Part shown: positions 38,658 through 48,518 of the stretch, in pieces | How the letters are laid out: every line of letters starts with the position of its first letter | Numbering within the stretch: position 1 is the stretch's first letter | NCBI GenBank assembly: GCA_019720755.1 | Contig: CP081303.1 | Coordinates: forward strand, 4,336,501 to 4,400,500 | Length of the DNA stretch: 64,000 nucleotides | DNA from: Prolixibacteraceae bacterium | GTDB lineage: Bacteria; Bacteroidota; Bacteroidia; Bacteroidales; Prolixibacteraceae | Direction: 5' to 3' | Notes under the pieces: generated by a model | Databases searched by the model: none | Told to the model about the DNA's origin: nothing | Seen by the model: the letters and a program-made list of their open reading frames with translations, nothing else | Program-made: the position numbers and the translations under genes

Positions 38658-39797
38658 TTATTTGGCTACTTTTCCAACTGGAAGGTTAGATGTTGCAAAA
38701 CAACTTCTAATAAGTTCGATGTTTTTACCCTGATTATCCATCTTGTCTGCTGTAGTTAATGCATGAAGTACTGTATACCATTCTATATTTTCTCTAGTTT
38801 TTTCTCCTTTACTAGGAGTATAGAAAGTACTATTGACACTACATTCTTTTCCTAATAAAATCCAAGCATGCATTATCAATTTATCTGCTTTTTCTGCTCC
38901 GATAGATTCTCTGATACTCCAGAGTGGATGTGAAATATAGCATGCTGCACTATGTGTATCAATATTATTTTTTAGTGCCTTTTCTGATTTAAGAACAATA
39001 TCAATATACTTTCTCATGGACGAGTTCTCGTCATTATACACATCTGAGTATGCTGTTTTAAGATACATTATTCCAGTGTAGAGGCTACATTTATCTGAAT
39101 CGATTGGGAATAGATAATTCTTAGAGATATCTCTAACCATAATTTCTGGCATGGTCCCTTCAAAAATCTTTGGACTATTATTTAAAGAGCAGGTAAAATA
39201 CTCCATCATGCCTATTCCGATATATCGGTTTTGTTTATATACTATATTATTACTTTGTTTTAAGTACTTCTCAAAACGGTGCCCCACTTTGTGATATATT
39301 GAAGATGGACTAACAGGAAGTTTTTTAGAAAAAATAAATCTACTGTTATTGTTCGCCATTGGCATATTTTCTGCAATACTTACATGGATATCTTTATCCC
39401 ACTTATATTTCTTGTGATCAATAGTTTGAAAATCCGAAATTAGCTTTGCATAATATCTTGATGCTTTAATAAAATGATATGCAGTAACCATTGTGTAGTA
39501 TGTTGGAGTACCTGGTTTGATATCTTTCGCTAATAGATCATATGGAACGACTTTATCAATCATTTCAACCCCATTTAATGTACCTCCTCTGAAATTCAAT
39601 CCATTAAGCTGGGTACAGGTTATATTGTTAAGGAATTGAGATTCGATACCCCCTTCATAAGTGACAAAATCTATGTCTACCACCTCTTTCACTATCTTCC
39701 CATTTCTTATCACCTCTTCTTCGAACTTAATATTTCTCGTGTTCGAACAGCTCGTTATTACTAGAGTAATAACAAACATAAAAACCAATCTTCTCAT
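38658..39797 (-). CDS. Lipoprotein resembling an inactivated zinc metallopeptidase
   Basis: The 379-aa protein has a lipoprotein signal (MRRLVFMFVITLVITSC, Cys17). The middle holds HKVGH (169-173) where related gluzincins have HExxH, with a Glu (Glu199, GMMEYFTCSL) in the place of the usual third ligand region (compare the EGxADYxAxSL type). Later, HPLWSIRESIGAEKADKLIMHAWILL resembles the ALWDLR-x-LG-x-EKAD segment of secreted bacterial metallopeptidases. The catalytic Glu is Lys here, so peptidase activity is unlikely. I infer a surface or periplasmic binding protein of unknown role. No operon partner is evident. Confidence 0.6.
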   Translation of the reverse strand: MRRLVFMFVITLVITSCSNTRNIKFEEEVIRNGKIVKEVVDIDFVTYEGGIESQFLNNITCTQLNGLNFRGGTLNGVEMIDKVVPYDLLAKDIKPGTPTYYTMVTAYHFIKASRYYAKLISDFQTIDHKKYKWDKDIHVSIAENMPMANNNSRFIFSKKLPVSPSSIYHKVGHRFEKYLKQSNNIVYKQNRYIGIGMMEYFTCSLNNSPKIFEGTMPEIMVRDISKNYLFPIDSDKCSLYTGIMYLKTAYSDVYNDENSSMRKYIDIVLKSEKALKNNIDTHSAACYISHPLWSIRESIGAEKADKLIMHAWILLGKECSVNSTFYTPSKGEKTRENIEWYTVLHALTTADKMDNQGKNIELIRSCFATSNLPVGKVAK

Positions 39798-40170
39798 AAT
39801 CTCTTTTCTTTTACCTAATGTATGCTTCCATTTGTATATAGAAGCACCTCACCCTATTATTTTTCAAACACAAATGTAGTTTAATTATGTAAATTAATGT
39901 TGTAAACAAATGTCGTGATAGAGGAAAGAATAGAAGGATTATGCGTTATTAGCTCTATAAGGGATAGATAATATATCTTTTGTAATTGAAACTTAGATGG
40001 TTGAGATGGACATGTCATAGTATGGAGGGTATCGATAATCGTAGTCATACAATCTCTTCGTAAAGCCGAATATAAATATCTGTAAAAGAAGATCTGAATA
40101 GGTTAAGCATAGAAAAGCCCTTTATTTACATGGGAGTTGTTAACGGATAGCTTTTATGACATAAAAAAAG
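39798..40170. other. Gene-free region upstream of the lipoprotein gene
   Basis: About 370 bases between the lipoprotein start and the groEL terminator hold no plausible gene or clear repeat. It should contain the promoter of the lipoprotein gene, which I cannot place. Confidence 0.4.
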
Positions 40171-40202
40171 AGGTCTATGAATAGATAAAAATTCATAGAC
40201 CT
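40171..40202 (-). terminator. Terminator of the groES-groEL operon
   Basis: A perfect 12-bp stem AGGTCTATGAAT (40171-40182) with ATTCATAGACCT (40191-40202); the A-run at 40163-40169 becomes a U-run on the minus-strand transcript. Confidence 0.9.
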
Positions 40203-40230
40203 TCTTTGGATATTGTATTATAATATTTTC

Positions 40231-41910
<1,680 letters not shown>

Positions 41911-42189
41911 TTAGCTAATGTAAAGAACATCCGTTTGAGATAATAGAAGGTAGTCGAAACCGTCAATATTCAATTCCGTACCTGCGTATTTACCATAAGA
42001 AACTACATCACCAACAGTAATCTCCATTGGCTCATCCTTCTTCGCAGCTCCAACCATTCTCACTTTCCCTTGTTGAGGTTTCTCTTTTGCTGAATCAGGA
42101 ATATACAATCCACCAGCTGTTTGTGTAACTGCTTCTTGTGGCTCTACAAGAATCTTTCCTGCCAAGATTTTACCTTTAAGCTCTGCCAT
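41911..42189 (-). CDS. groS: Co-chaperonin GroES
   Basis: At 92 aa this is the heptameric lid of GroEL. The typical start ILAGKILVEPQEAVTQTAGGLYIPDSAKEKPQQGKV (in segments), the mobile loop around residues 20-35, and the late GDVVSYGKYAGTEL are present. It precedes groEL on the minus strand. A promoter and a palindromic TTTGTCAT element lie upstream. Confidence 0.97.
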   Translation of the reverse strand: MAELKGKILAGKILVEPQEAVTQTAGGLYIPDSAKEKPQQGKVRMVGAAKKDEPMEITVGDVVSYGKYAGTELNIDGFDYLLLSQTDVLYIS

Positions 42190-42296
42190 TTTACTTTATA
42201 TTTTAGTTTGTTTTTTTTGTATCTCTTCTCTCTGCTTTCGGTTTATTGAAACATAAACCGAGGGAGAGAAGTTATTTGTAATATAATATTCAAAAC

Positions 42297-42327
42297 CATA
42301 AATAGAATAAACACATATTGTGCCAAA
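42297..42327 (-). promoter_or_regulatory. Putative groES promoter (TTTG-19-TATTTATG)
   Basis: Read on the minus strand, TTTG (42327-42324) is followed after 19 bases by TATTTATG (42304-42297), which has five of the six fixed bases of TAnnTTTG. It ends about 108 bases ahead of groES. An alternative sigma-54 reading (TGGCAC then GTGT) is weaker. Confidence 0.5.
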
Positions 42328-42341
42328 CTTATTTTTGAATA

Positions 42342-42364
42342 TTTGTCATGAAAAATATGACAAA
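42342..42364. promoter_or_regulatory. Inverted repeat upstream of groES (possible operator)
   Basis: TTTGTCAT (42342-42349) and ATGACAAA (42357-42364) are perfect inverted arms with a 7-base spacer, just upstream of the -33 element of groES. The half-site TTGTCA also forms a palindrome upstream of the sigma-54 regulator gene at 45360-45372. Confidence 0.5.
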
Positions 42365-42394
42365 GCAGTCTTTTCGGTATGTCATATTGTCCAA

Positions 42395-42432
42395 AAAAAA
42401 GGTTATCCCCAATATGAAGGATAACCTTTTTT
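42395..42432 (-). terminator. Terminator after secG
   Basis: AAAAAAGGTTATCC (42395-42408) pairs perfectly with GGATAACCTTTTTT (42419-42432), a 14-bp stem that gives a U-run on the minus-strand transcript, 21 bases after secG. Confidence 0.92.
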
Positions 42433-42452
42433 AATTTATGATAAGAAGTAAA

Positions 42453-42815
42453 TTATTTTACTTCGTTATTGTCTTCAGTATCTTGAGCTGGAGTAGCTAC
42501 TGGAGTAGCGATAGGAGCTTCTTGAAGTCCTGCATCAGGAGTGATGTTTTCCAATTGCTCCGTTTTGATATGTGTTGCAGACTGTTGTGTTCTGTTCGGA
42601 AGCACAGCAGATGAAACAAGACATAGGAAAAAGATAATACATGCAAAAGTCCATGTAGTTCTTGAAAGTCTATCTTTTTGATTTTTCACACTCATAATCT
42701 GAGTGGATCCAGAGAATGAGCTCGAAAGACCTCCTCCTTTAGGGTTTTGTACCAATACGATCAAAATTAGAAGTATTGATACAATTATCATCGTAATAAT
42801 AAGTGCACTGTACAT
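42453..42815 (-). CDS. secG: Preprotein translocase subunit SecG
   Basis: SecG assists protein export with SecYE and SecA. Two transmembrane helices (~4-24 and ~54-73) flank the signature VLVQNPKGGGLSSSFSGSTQ. The tail (~80-120) is low complexity and Ala/Thr/Pro-rich, common in Bacteroidota. At 120 aa the length is normal. It is the last gene of the sigma54-lptE-TPR-secG unit, three bases after the TPR gene. Confidence 0.94.
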   Translation of the reverse strand: MYSALIITMIIVSILLILIVLVQNPKGGGLSSSFSGSTQIMSVKNQKDRLSRTTWTFACIIFFLCLVSSAVLPNRTQQSATHIKTEQLENITPDAGLQEAPIATPVATPAQDTEDNNEVK

Positions 42816-42818
42816 TTT

Positions 42819-43469
42819 CTATTGTTTTTTAAGTAACGCTTTAATCTCTTCTATCCGTTCAGCAAAATAAGCAATTTTTTTGGGATATTTCAAAATTAAT
42901 GTTTGGTAAGCTTCAATTGCCTCTTCATATAACCCCTGTTTGATATAGATCTTTGCTAATGTTTCGCTTATCAATGAGGTCGACACCTCTTCTGTTTTTT
43001 CGTTTAGGAGCCCATTTTTTCGCTGTTTTGGTCGCTCCACTTTACTTTGAAAAGAGGATACAAAAGAGGATATCAGCACCTGTTGGTTTTCCCTGTGTGA
43101 TCTTTTATTGTTTTGTATCTCAAATATCTCTTTTGCTAAACTCTCAAAAGGCACTTTTCCTTTAGACTCCTCTTCCAATTGATAAGGTGGAGGGTCCATT
43201 AATGCCTTCAATTCAGCCTCTTCACACTCGATTTTATCGTTCATAGTGAGAAGATCTTTCAACTTCTCTCTAAATTCCATTTGAATGGCGCACCTAGTCT
43301 TCTGTTTCTCAAATTGCATATGATGATTTACCTGATATGCCTTGGTCAGTAGCAACTGAGCGGTGGTAAAAGCAGGGTACATCTTTACAATCTCTTTTAA
43401 GAGTTGTATGGTGTCAGAAGTAAACTCCCGATCTTGGTAAAGCAATTTTCGAAACAGTAAGAGGTTCAT
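42819..43469 (-). CDS. Tetratricopeptide-like protein of the secG-lptE unit
   Basis: The 216-aa protein has no signal peptide. The N-terminal half is helical (TSDTIQLLKEIVKMYPAFTTAQLLLTKAYQ). A charged linker follows, then a C-terminal TPR repeat (~175-210, LAKIYIKQGLYEEAIEAYQTLILKYPKKIAYFAERI in segments). TPRs mediate protein contacts. It is encoded between lptE and secG with gaps of 6 and 3 bases, an arrangement known in other Bacteroidota. I cannot assign a specific function. Confidence 0.8.
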   Translation of the reverse strand: MNLLLFRKLLYQDREFTSDTIQLLKEIVKMYPAFTTAQLLLTKAYQVNHHMQFEKQKTRCAIQMEFREKLKDLLTMNDKIECEEAELKALMDPPPYQLEEESKGKVPFESLAKEIFEIQNNKRSHRENQQVLISSFVSSFQSKVERPKQRKNGLLNEKTEEVSTSLISETLAKIYIKQGLYEEAIEAYQTLILKYPKKIAYFAERIEEIKALLKKQ

Positions 43470-43475
43470 ATTATT

Positions 43476-44000
43476 TTACCAGTTAGCAGCTGATTTATTA
43501 AAAATATCTGTGATGATTTTGTCCAGAATTACACCAACGTATTCACTTTCGATCGAAGCAAAAGATTGATTTGCACTATAATCTTCATAGGCCGTAAAAG
43601 TCTGGTTAAAATCTTTTTCATGATCTTGGGTGTTCACAAATTTGACTCTTACTCCAATGGTAAAACGACTCTGTCCTGCAATATCTCTTCCATCGCTTGT
43701 TGTTTCGATACCAAGAGGACGTGTCTCGTATTGAACAATTTGTCCAGTAAACTCAATATCTCCGCTACTACGTTGAGACGTTAAACCCAATTCGTTTGAA
43801 AACTTATCTGTCAGTTTATCCTGAAATTGCTGACTAAGTTGAGGATTCACAATGCGTGCCCTATTCGGGAAATAGTCTACGAAAAAAGTCTTAATGTCTG
43901 GAGATAAGGATGCTCCTGTGAACGAATAGCCAATCTTACAGCTCGAGTATATTGCAAAAGCGATGATACATGCAAGTGACACTAAAATATGCTTCTTCAT
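43476..44000 (-). CDS. lptE: LptE family LPS-assembly lipoprotein
   Basis: This 174-aa lipoprotein has the lipobox IYSSC (Cys21). The early motif YSFTGASL matches the Bacteroidota LptE (DUF400-like) group, followed by DIKTFFVDYFPNRARIVNPQLSQQFQDKLTDKF, a typical LptE helix. LptE plugs the LptD barrel and helps place LPS in the outer membrane. Its start overlaps the sigma-54 regulator stop by 4 bases, and the TPR gene follows by 6, so all are coupled. Confidence 0.9.
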   Translation of the reverse strand: MKKHILVSLACIIAFAIYSSCKIGYSFTGASLSPDIKTFFVDYFPNRARIVNPQLSQQFQDKLTDKFSNELGLTSQRSSGDIEFTGQIVQYETRPLGIETTSDGRDIAGQSRFTIGVRVKFVNTQDHEKDFNQTFTAYEDYSANQSFASIESEYVGVILDKIITDIFNKSAANW

Positions 44001-45262
44001 GATATATTATATTCTTTGATTTTACGGTATAATGTTCTTTCTGATATCCCAAGATCCATTGCAGCTTGTTTGCGCTTCCCTTGATGCTTTTTCAGTGCTT
44101 TATTTATTAGCTCGATCTCTTTGTCTACAATAGACAGAGACTCTTCCACGATCTCTTCCGTATCCTCAATATCACCATCTAGTGATATCCTCTCTTTCGG
44201 TTCTGGATCAATATGGTGTGTTGATATTGTAGATGGAACCGTAGGAGTTAAGTTAATCTCCTTTTCGTTATATATATTTTGGAGAAACTGCTTTGTTTCA
44301 TCTGTGTTCATATAACTTGGATCTTTATCAATGATATTATGTACTAGCTTCTTAAGCTCGTTCATATCCTTCTTCATATCGAAGAGAATTTGGTAAAGAA
44401 TCTCTCTTTCTGAATTGAACTTCTTTTCATCCATCCCACTATAGATAGCAGGTAAGTTTGAATTGCTTTTGAAATTGTTCTCTTGAGGAAGATAGTGTAT
44501 CAAACTTTGTGCATCAATTTCTCTATTTGTTTCAATTATTGAAACCTGCTCTGTGATATTCTTTAACTGTCGGATATTACCTGGCCAGTCATATCTTAAT
44601 ATGATCTCTTTAGCATCGCTCTCAAGACGAATAGAAGGCATCTTATATTTGTCGGCGAAATCAATAGCAAATTTACGAAACAACATCAACACATCATCTC
44701 CACGTTCTCTTAAAGGAACAACCTGTATGGGAACCGTGTTTAGACGGTAAAACAGATCTTCTCTAAACTTGCCATCTTCTATTGCTTGAGGGAGGTTTAC
44801 ATTGGTCGCTGCTACCACACGAACATTGGTTTTGTATGTTTTAGACGATCCTACACGCATAAACTCTCCAGCCTCTAAAACACGTAGAAGTCGAACTTGT
44901 GTAGAGAGAGGTAGTTCTCCTATCTCATCCAAAAATATAGTCCCTCCATTTGCCTCTTCAAAGTAACCTTTTCTGTCATTTACAGCTCCAGTAAATGAAC
45001 CCTTTTCATGTCCAAAAAGTTCAGAGTCGATGGTGCCATCAGGGATCGCACCACAGTTTACTGCTATATATTTCCCGTGTTTTCTATGCGAATAGTTATG
45101 AATAATCTGTGGAAATGACTCTTTTCCTGTTCCACTCTCTCCGGTTATTAACACAGATAGGTCCGTTGGAGCCACTTGAACCGCTACTTCGATTGCTCGA
45201 TTTAGTCCAACAGAGTTCCCAATAAGCTTAAAACGTTGTTTTACCTCTTGAATATTTGCCAT
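43997..45262 (-). CDS. Sigma-54-dependent transcriptional regulator without receiver domain
   Basis: This 421-aa AAA+ activator starts directly with the ATPase domain (no receiver or PAS domain). Walker A is GESGTGKES (41-49), the sigma-54 loop is GSFTGA (usual GAFTGA with Ala to Ser), Walker B is GGTIFLDEIGELP, and the arginine region is FREDLFYRLNTVPI. The C-terminus has a Fis-type HTH (RKQAAMDLGISERTLYRKI). Lack of a sensor suggests regulation by partner proteins or expression level. It leads the lptE-TPR-secG operon, a conserved Bacteroidota arrangement. Confidence 0.9.
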   Translation of the reverse strand: MANIQEVKQRFKLIGNSVGLNRAIEVAVQVAPTDLSVLITGESGTGKESFPQIIHNYSHRKHGKYIAVNCGAIPDGTIDSELFGHEKGSFTGAVNDRKGYFEEANGGTIFLDEIGELPLSTQVRLLRVLEAGEFMRVGSSKTYKTNVRVVAATNVNLPQAIEDGKFREDLFYRLNTVPIQVVPLRERGDDVLMLFRKFAIDFADKYKMPSIRLESDAKEIILRYDWPGNIRQLKNITEQVSIIETNREIDAQSLIHYLPQENNFKSNSNLPAIYSGMDEKKFNSEREILYQILFDMKKDMNELKKLVHNIIDKDPSYMNTDETKQFLQNIYNEKEINLTPTVPSTISTHHIDPEPKERISLDGDIEDTEEIVEESLSIVDKEIELINKALKKHQGKRKQAAMDLGISERTLYRKIKEYNIS

Positions 45263-45334
45263 GCTGCGTTTAACAATTTTAATTACTTTTTTGATACTCT
45301 CTTAGAGATGTTTCATTCCCTCTTTTTGAAACTA

Positions 45335-45373
45335 CAAAGTTACGTCTTTATTTGATATATGACAATTTGTCAC
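45335..45373 (-). promoter_or_regulatory. Putative promoter and palindrome ahead of the sigma-54 regulator gene
   Basis: On the minus strand TAACTTTG (45342-45335) fits the -7 consensus. Nineteen bases upstream an ATTG-type -33 lies inside the palindrome TGACAA-T-TTGTCA (45360-45372). The overlap of a palindrome with the -33 element suggests an operator. The rest of the ~310-base gap up to kdsB holds its promoter only. Confidence 0.45.
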
Positions 45374-45508
45374 ACAGTTATTTCTACTACAAAATCAAGA
45401 ACCTTTTACCTCTCTTCTCTTTGCGATAATTGGTTTAACCATAGGAGTGTTTTGTATGTTTCCTTCTGAATCAACAGAGATCAAAAATACATTCGTCTTA
45501 TTTTATTG

Positions 45509-45516
45509 TACCTTTG
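45509..45516 (+). promoter_or_regulatory. Putative -7 element (TACCTTTG) of kdsB
   Basis: TACCTTTG fully matches TAnnTTTG and lies 60 bases ahead of kdsB. The -33 element is not clear. Confidence 0.4.
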
Positions 45517-45576
45517 TTGTTCTGCGTGGATTACCACGTCGAACAACAAATCATTAAATGATATTTTAAAAAATAG

Positions 45577-46332
45577 ATGCGGATGAAATCAATTATTATT
45601 ATTCCTGCTCGTTTTGCATCCACTCGTTTTCCGGGTAAACCCTTGGCTGATATACATGGAAAAAGTATGATTATGCGTGTAGTGGAGAGAGCATCTAAAG
45701 TAACTAAGGATGTGTGGGTTGCTACAGATGATGATCGTATTTATCAACATGTTGATAACTTAGGGGCAAATGTAGTGATGACTAGGAAAGATCATCCAAG
45801 TGGGACAGATCGTATTGCTGAAGCACTACAGAAAATTGAGACCCAATCTGGTACTACATTTGATGTCGTGATTAACATTCAGGGAGACGAACCATTTATT
45901 CTCACGGAGCAAGTGGAGCAGTTGATCGAATCATTTAACGATAAAAATGTGGATATCGCCACTTTGGCAAATCCTCTTTCCTCTATTGACTCTATTGAGG
46001 ACCCCAACCAAGTGAAGGTTATTTTTACTCCTAAAGGTAGAGCGATCTATTTTAGCCGAAGTCCAATCCCATTTGTTCGTGGTGTCGATAAAGCGGAGTG
46101 GACAACAAAGACTTCTTTTTGGGGACATATCGGCATGTATGGATATCGAGCGGATGCATTAAGGACAATCACCCAATTAGCCCCTTCTAGTCTAGAACTA
46201 TGCGAATCGCTAGAACAACTACGTTGGTTGGAAAACGACTATCATATACATGTCTCTACAACGAACCATAAAGGAATGGGAATTGATACTCCTGAAGATT
46301 TAAAACGTGCCCTAGAGTCTGGAGAATTTTAG
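45577..46332 (+). CDS. kdsB: 3-deoxy-manno-octulosonate cytidylyltransferase
   Basis: KdsB activates Kdo as CMP-Kdo for LPS core synthesis. Marks: IIIIPARFASTRFPGKPLADI (nucleotide-binding N-terminus, in segments), WVATDDDRI, TRKDHPSGTDRIAEA, VINIQGDEPFI and the late HIGMYGYRADAL and CESLEQLRWLENDY. Length 251 aa from ATG 45577; the second ATG at 45583 gives 249 aa and may be the true start. It is followed by glgB. Confidence 0.95.
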   Translation: MRMKSIIIIPARFASTRFPGKPLADIHGKSMIMRVVERASKVTKDVWVATDDDRIYQHVDNLGANVVMTRKDHPSGTDRIAEALQKIETQSGTTFDVVINIQGDEPFILTEQVEQLIESFNDKNVDIATLANPLSSIDSIEDPNQVKVIFTPKGRAIYFSRSPIPFVRGVDKAEWTTKTSFWGHIGMYGYRADALRTITQLAPSSLELCESLEQLRWLENDYHIHVSTTNHKGMGIDTPEDLKRALESGEF

Positions 46333-46353
46333 TTTAAATACAACTTATCTATG

Positions 46354-46384
46354 AGATGCTGGAGATAAACTGTTTTCAGCATCT
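46354..46384 (+). terminator. Weak hairpin after kdsB
   Basis: AGATGCTG (46354-46361) pairs with CAGCATCT (46377-46384). There is no T-run, so termination before glgB is uncertain. Confidence 0.4.
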
Positions 46385-46457
46385 TAAAAAATAATGTGTA
46401 TATTGAACTTTTGCTTTGGAAGAGCAACCTCAAACCTATATTAAAATATCTACGTTT

Positions 46458-48452
46458 ATGAAAAAAATTCACTTTGTAGAATCAGACCCTTGGTTGTCTC
46501 CTTTTGCTCAAGAGATTTACAATATGGTATCCTATTGTGAGAAACGAGAGTGTGAGTTTCTTCAAGGTTCTTCGATAACCTCTTTTGCAAGGGGATACGA
46601 TTATTATGGGATTCATGCGATGGACACCCATTTGGTAATTCGAGAATGGGCTCCTAACGCTACAAAAGTATATCTTCTATGTGACGAAAATGGTTGGCTT
46701 CCACGTGAAGACTACCAATTTAATGGAACTTCTGAGGGCAATTGGATCATCCATATTCCTGAGTCTTCTCTACGACCTGGTGCACTCTATGCGCTTTGGA
46801 TGGAGTGGGATGGGGGTGCTGCCCGACGAATTCCTGCTTGGGCTACCTTTGTAGAACAAGATCCTGAAACACTCGCTTTTAGTGCCAAATATATTCCATA
46901 CAAACCATATGAATGGAAGAATACTATTCCGCAGAAGGTTGCTTCTCCAATGATTTATGAAGCACATATTGGAATGTCTGGATCAGAGCCTAAAGTTCAT
47001 AGTTATGACCACTTCACAGATCATATATTGCCTCGTATTCATCAAGCGGGATATAATGTAATACAACTTATGGCGATTCCTGAACATCCATACTATGGAA
47101 GTTTTGGATATCATGTGTCTAGTTTTTTTGCCCCTTCATCGAGATTCGGTTCTCCAGATTCATTGCGTAGATTGATTGATACTGCCCACGGGATGGGGAT
47201 TCATGTAATCATGGATTTAGTTCACTCTCATGCTGTTAAAAACGAGGTAGAGGGTTTAGGACGTTATGATGGAACACAGTATCAGTTCTTTCATGATGGC
47301 CCCCGTGGAAAACACCCTGCTTGGGACTCTCTCTGTTTCGACTACCATAAACCAGAGGTGGTACACTTTCTTTTATCAAACATCCAATATTGGATGGAGT
47401 CATTTCATTTTGATGGATTTCGTTTCGATGGGGTTACCAGTATGTTATATCTAGATCATGGTTTAGAGAGGTCTTTTACACAATATAGCGACTATTACCA
47501 AGGAGGTTTAGATTGGGATGCTATCGCATACCTTCGTTTAGCCAATAAGTTGATCAAAGAGATCAATTCAGATGCACTCTCTATTGCTGAAGAGATGAGT
47601 GGTCTACCTGGATTAGCCGAAGAGAACGAAAATGGAGGTCTCGGTTTCGACTATCGTATGGCTATGGGTGTTCCTGATTTTTGGATTCGCATGGTGAAAG
47701 ATACTCCTGATACAGATTGGTCTATGGGAGATATTTTTCATCAGTTAACCTCTCATCGAAAGGAAGAAAAAGTGGTCTCTTATGTGGAGAGTCATGACCA
47801 AGCTTTGGTAGGAGACAAAACCATCATATTTCGTCTTCTAGACAAAGCCATGTATGATTCGATGAGAAAAGACCAACCCTCTCTAGATGTCGATAGAGGG
47901 ATTGCACTGCATAAGATGATTCGCTTGGCGACCTTAACCATGGCAGGAGGTGCCTATCTGAACTTTATGGGTAATGAATTTGGTCATCCAGAATGGATTG
48001 ATTTTCCACGAGAAGGAAACAATTGGTCCTATCTTCATGCGCGTCGATTGTGGAATTTGATGGATGATACCTCACTGAAATATCATTGGCTTGGCGATTT
48101 CGATCACGATATGATTCATTGGGCTGAGGAGTGCAACCTGTTGAGTGAAGAGAAGGTCGAAATGCTCGTGTGTAATGAAGGAGATAAAGTTTTGGCTTAT
48201 CGTCGTGGAGCGTATCTTTTCCTATTTAATTTCCACTATGAAAACTCTTATGAGGGATATACGATTCCTACCAAAGGGTCGCGTTATCGTGTCGTTCTAC
48301 ACACCGACGCCATCTCCTACGGAGGCTTTAATCGAGTAGATGCAGATATGACTTATTATGCAATGCCAAGCATACAGAATAACCAAGAACAGAGAATTCG
48401 AATTTATCTACCTTCTCGCATGGCCATTGTTTTAAAAGAAGATAAAATATAG
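46458..48452 (+). CDS. glgB: 1,4-alpha-glucan branching enzyme (GH13)
   Basis: This enzyme makes alpha-1,6 branches in glycogen. The ATG at 46458 (664 aa) is preferred over an upstream TTG at 46416. A CBM48-like N-terminal domain (~30-150, HLVIREWAPNATKVYL) precedes the GH13 barrel. Nucleophile is Asp324 (GFRFDGVTSML), acid/base is Glu378 (SIAEEMSG) and the third acid is in YVESHDQALVG. The overall form is close to eukaryotic-like GlgB found in Bacteroidota. It is ~14 kb from the other glycogen genes. Confidence 0.94.
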   Translation: MKKIHFVESDPWLSPFAQEIYNMVSYCEKRECEFLQGSSITSFARGYDYYGIHAMDTHLVIREWAPNATKVYLLCDENGWLPREDYQFNGTSEGNWIIHIPESSLRPGALYALWMEWDGGAARRIPAWATFVEQDPETLAFSAKYIPYKPYEWKNTIPQKVASPMIYEAHIGMSGSEPKVHSYDHFTDHILPRIHQAGYNVIQLMAIPEHPYYGSFGYHVSSFFAPSSRFGSPDSLRRLIDTAHGMGIHVIMDLVHSHAVKNEVEGLGRYDGTQYQFFHDGPRGKHPAWDSLCFDYHKPEVVHFLLSNIQYWMESFHFDGFRFDGVTSMLYLDHGLERSFTQYSDYYQGGLDWDAIAYLRLANKLIKEINSDALSIAEEMSGLPGLAEENENGGLGFDYRMAMGVPDFWIRMVKDTPDTDWSMGDIFHQLTSHRKEEKVVSYVESHDQALVGDKTIIFRLLDKAMYDSMRKDQPSLDVDRGIALHKMIRLATLTMAGGAYLNFMGNEFGHPEWIDFPREGNNWSYLHARRLWNLMDDTSLKYHWLGDFDHDMIHWAEECNLLSEEKVEMLVCNEGDKVLAYRRGAYLFLFNFHYENSYEGYTIPTKGSRYRVVLHTDAISYGGFNRVDADMTYYAMPSIQNNQEQRIRIYLPSRMAIVLKEDKI

Positions 48453-48464
48453 AACATTTGGCAT

Positions 48465-48507
48465 AAAAAGGGAACATACGGTGAAAAACCTAGTATGTTC
48501 CCTTTTT
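48465..48507. terminator. Bidirectional terminator between glgB and the GIN lipoprotein gene
   Basis: AAAAAGGGAACATAC (48465-48479) pairs perfectly with GTATGTTCCCTTTTT (48493-48507), 15 bp, with T-runs on both strands. Confidence 0.92.
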
Positions 48508-48518
48508 CTATCCTCGTG

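Noticed and set aside
42305-42328. Sigma-54 promoter (TGGCAC ... GTGT) upstream of groES
   Set aside because: The -12 element lacks the GC, and a better Bacteroidota -33/-7 pair uses the same bases.
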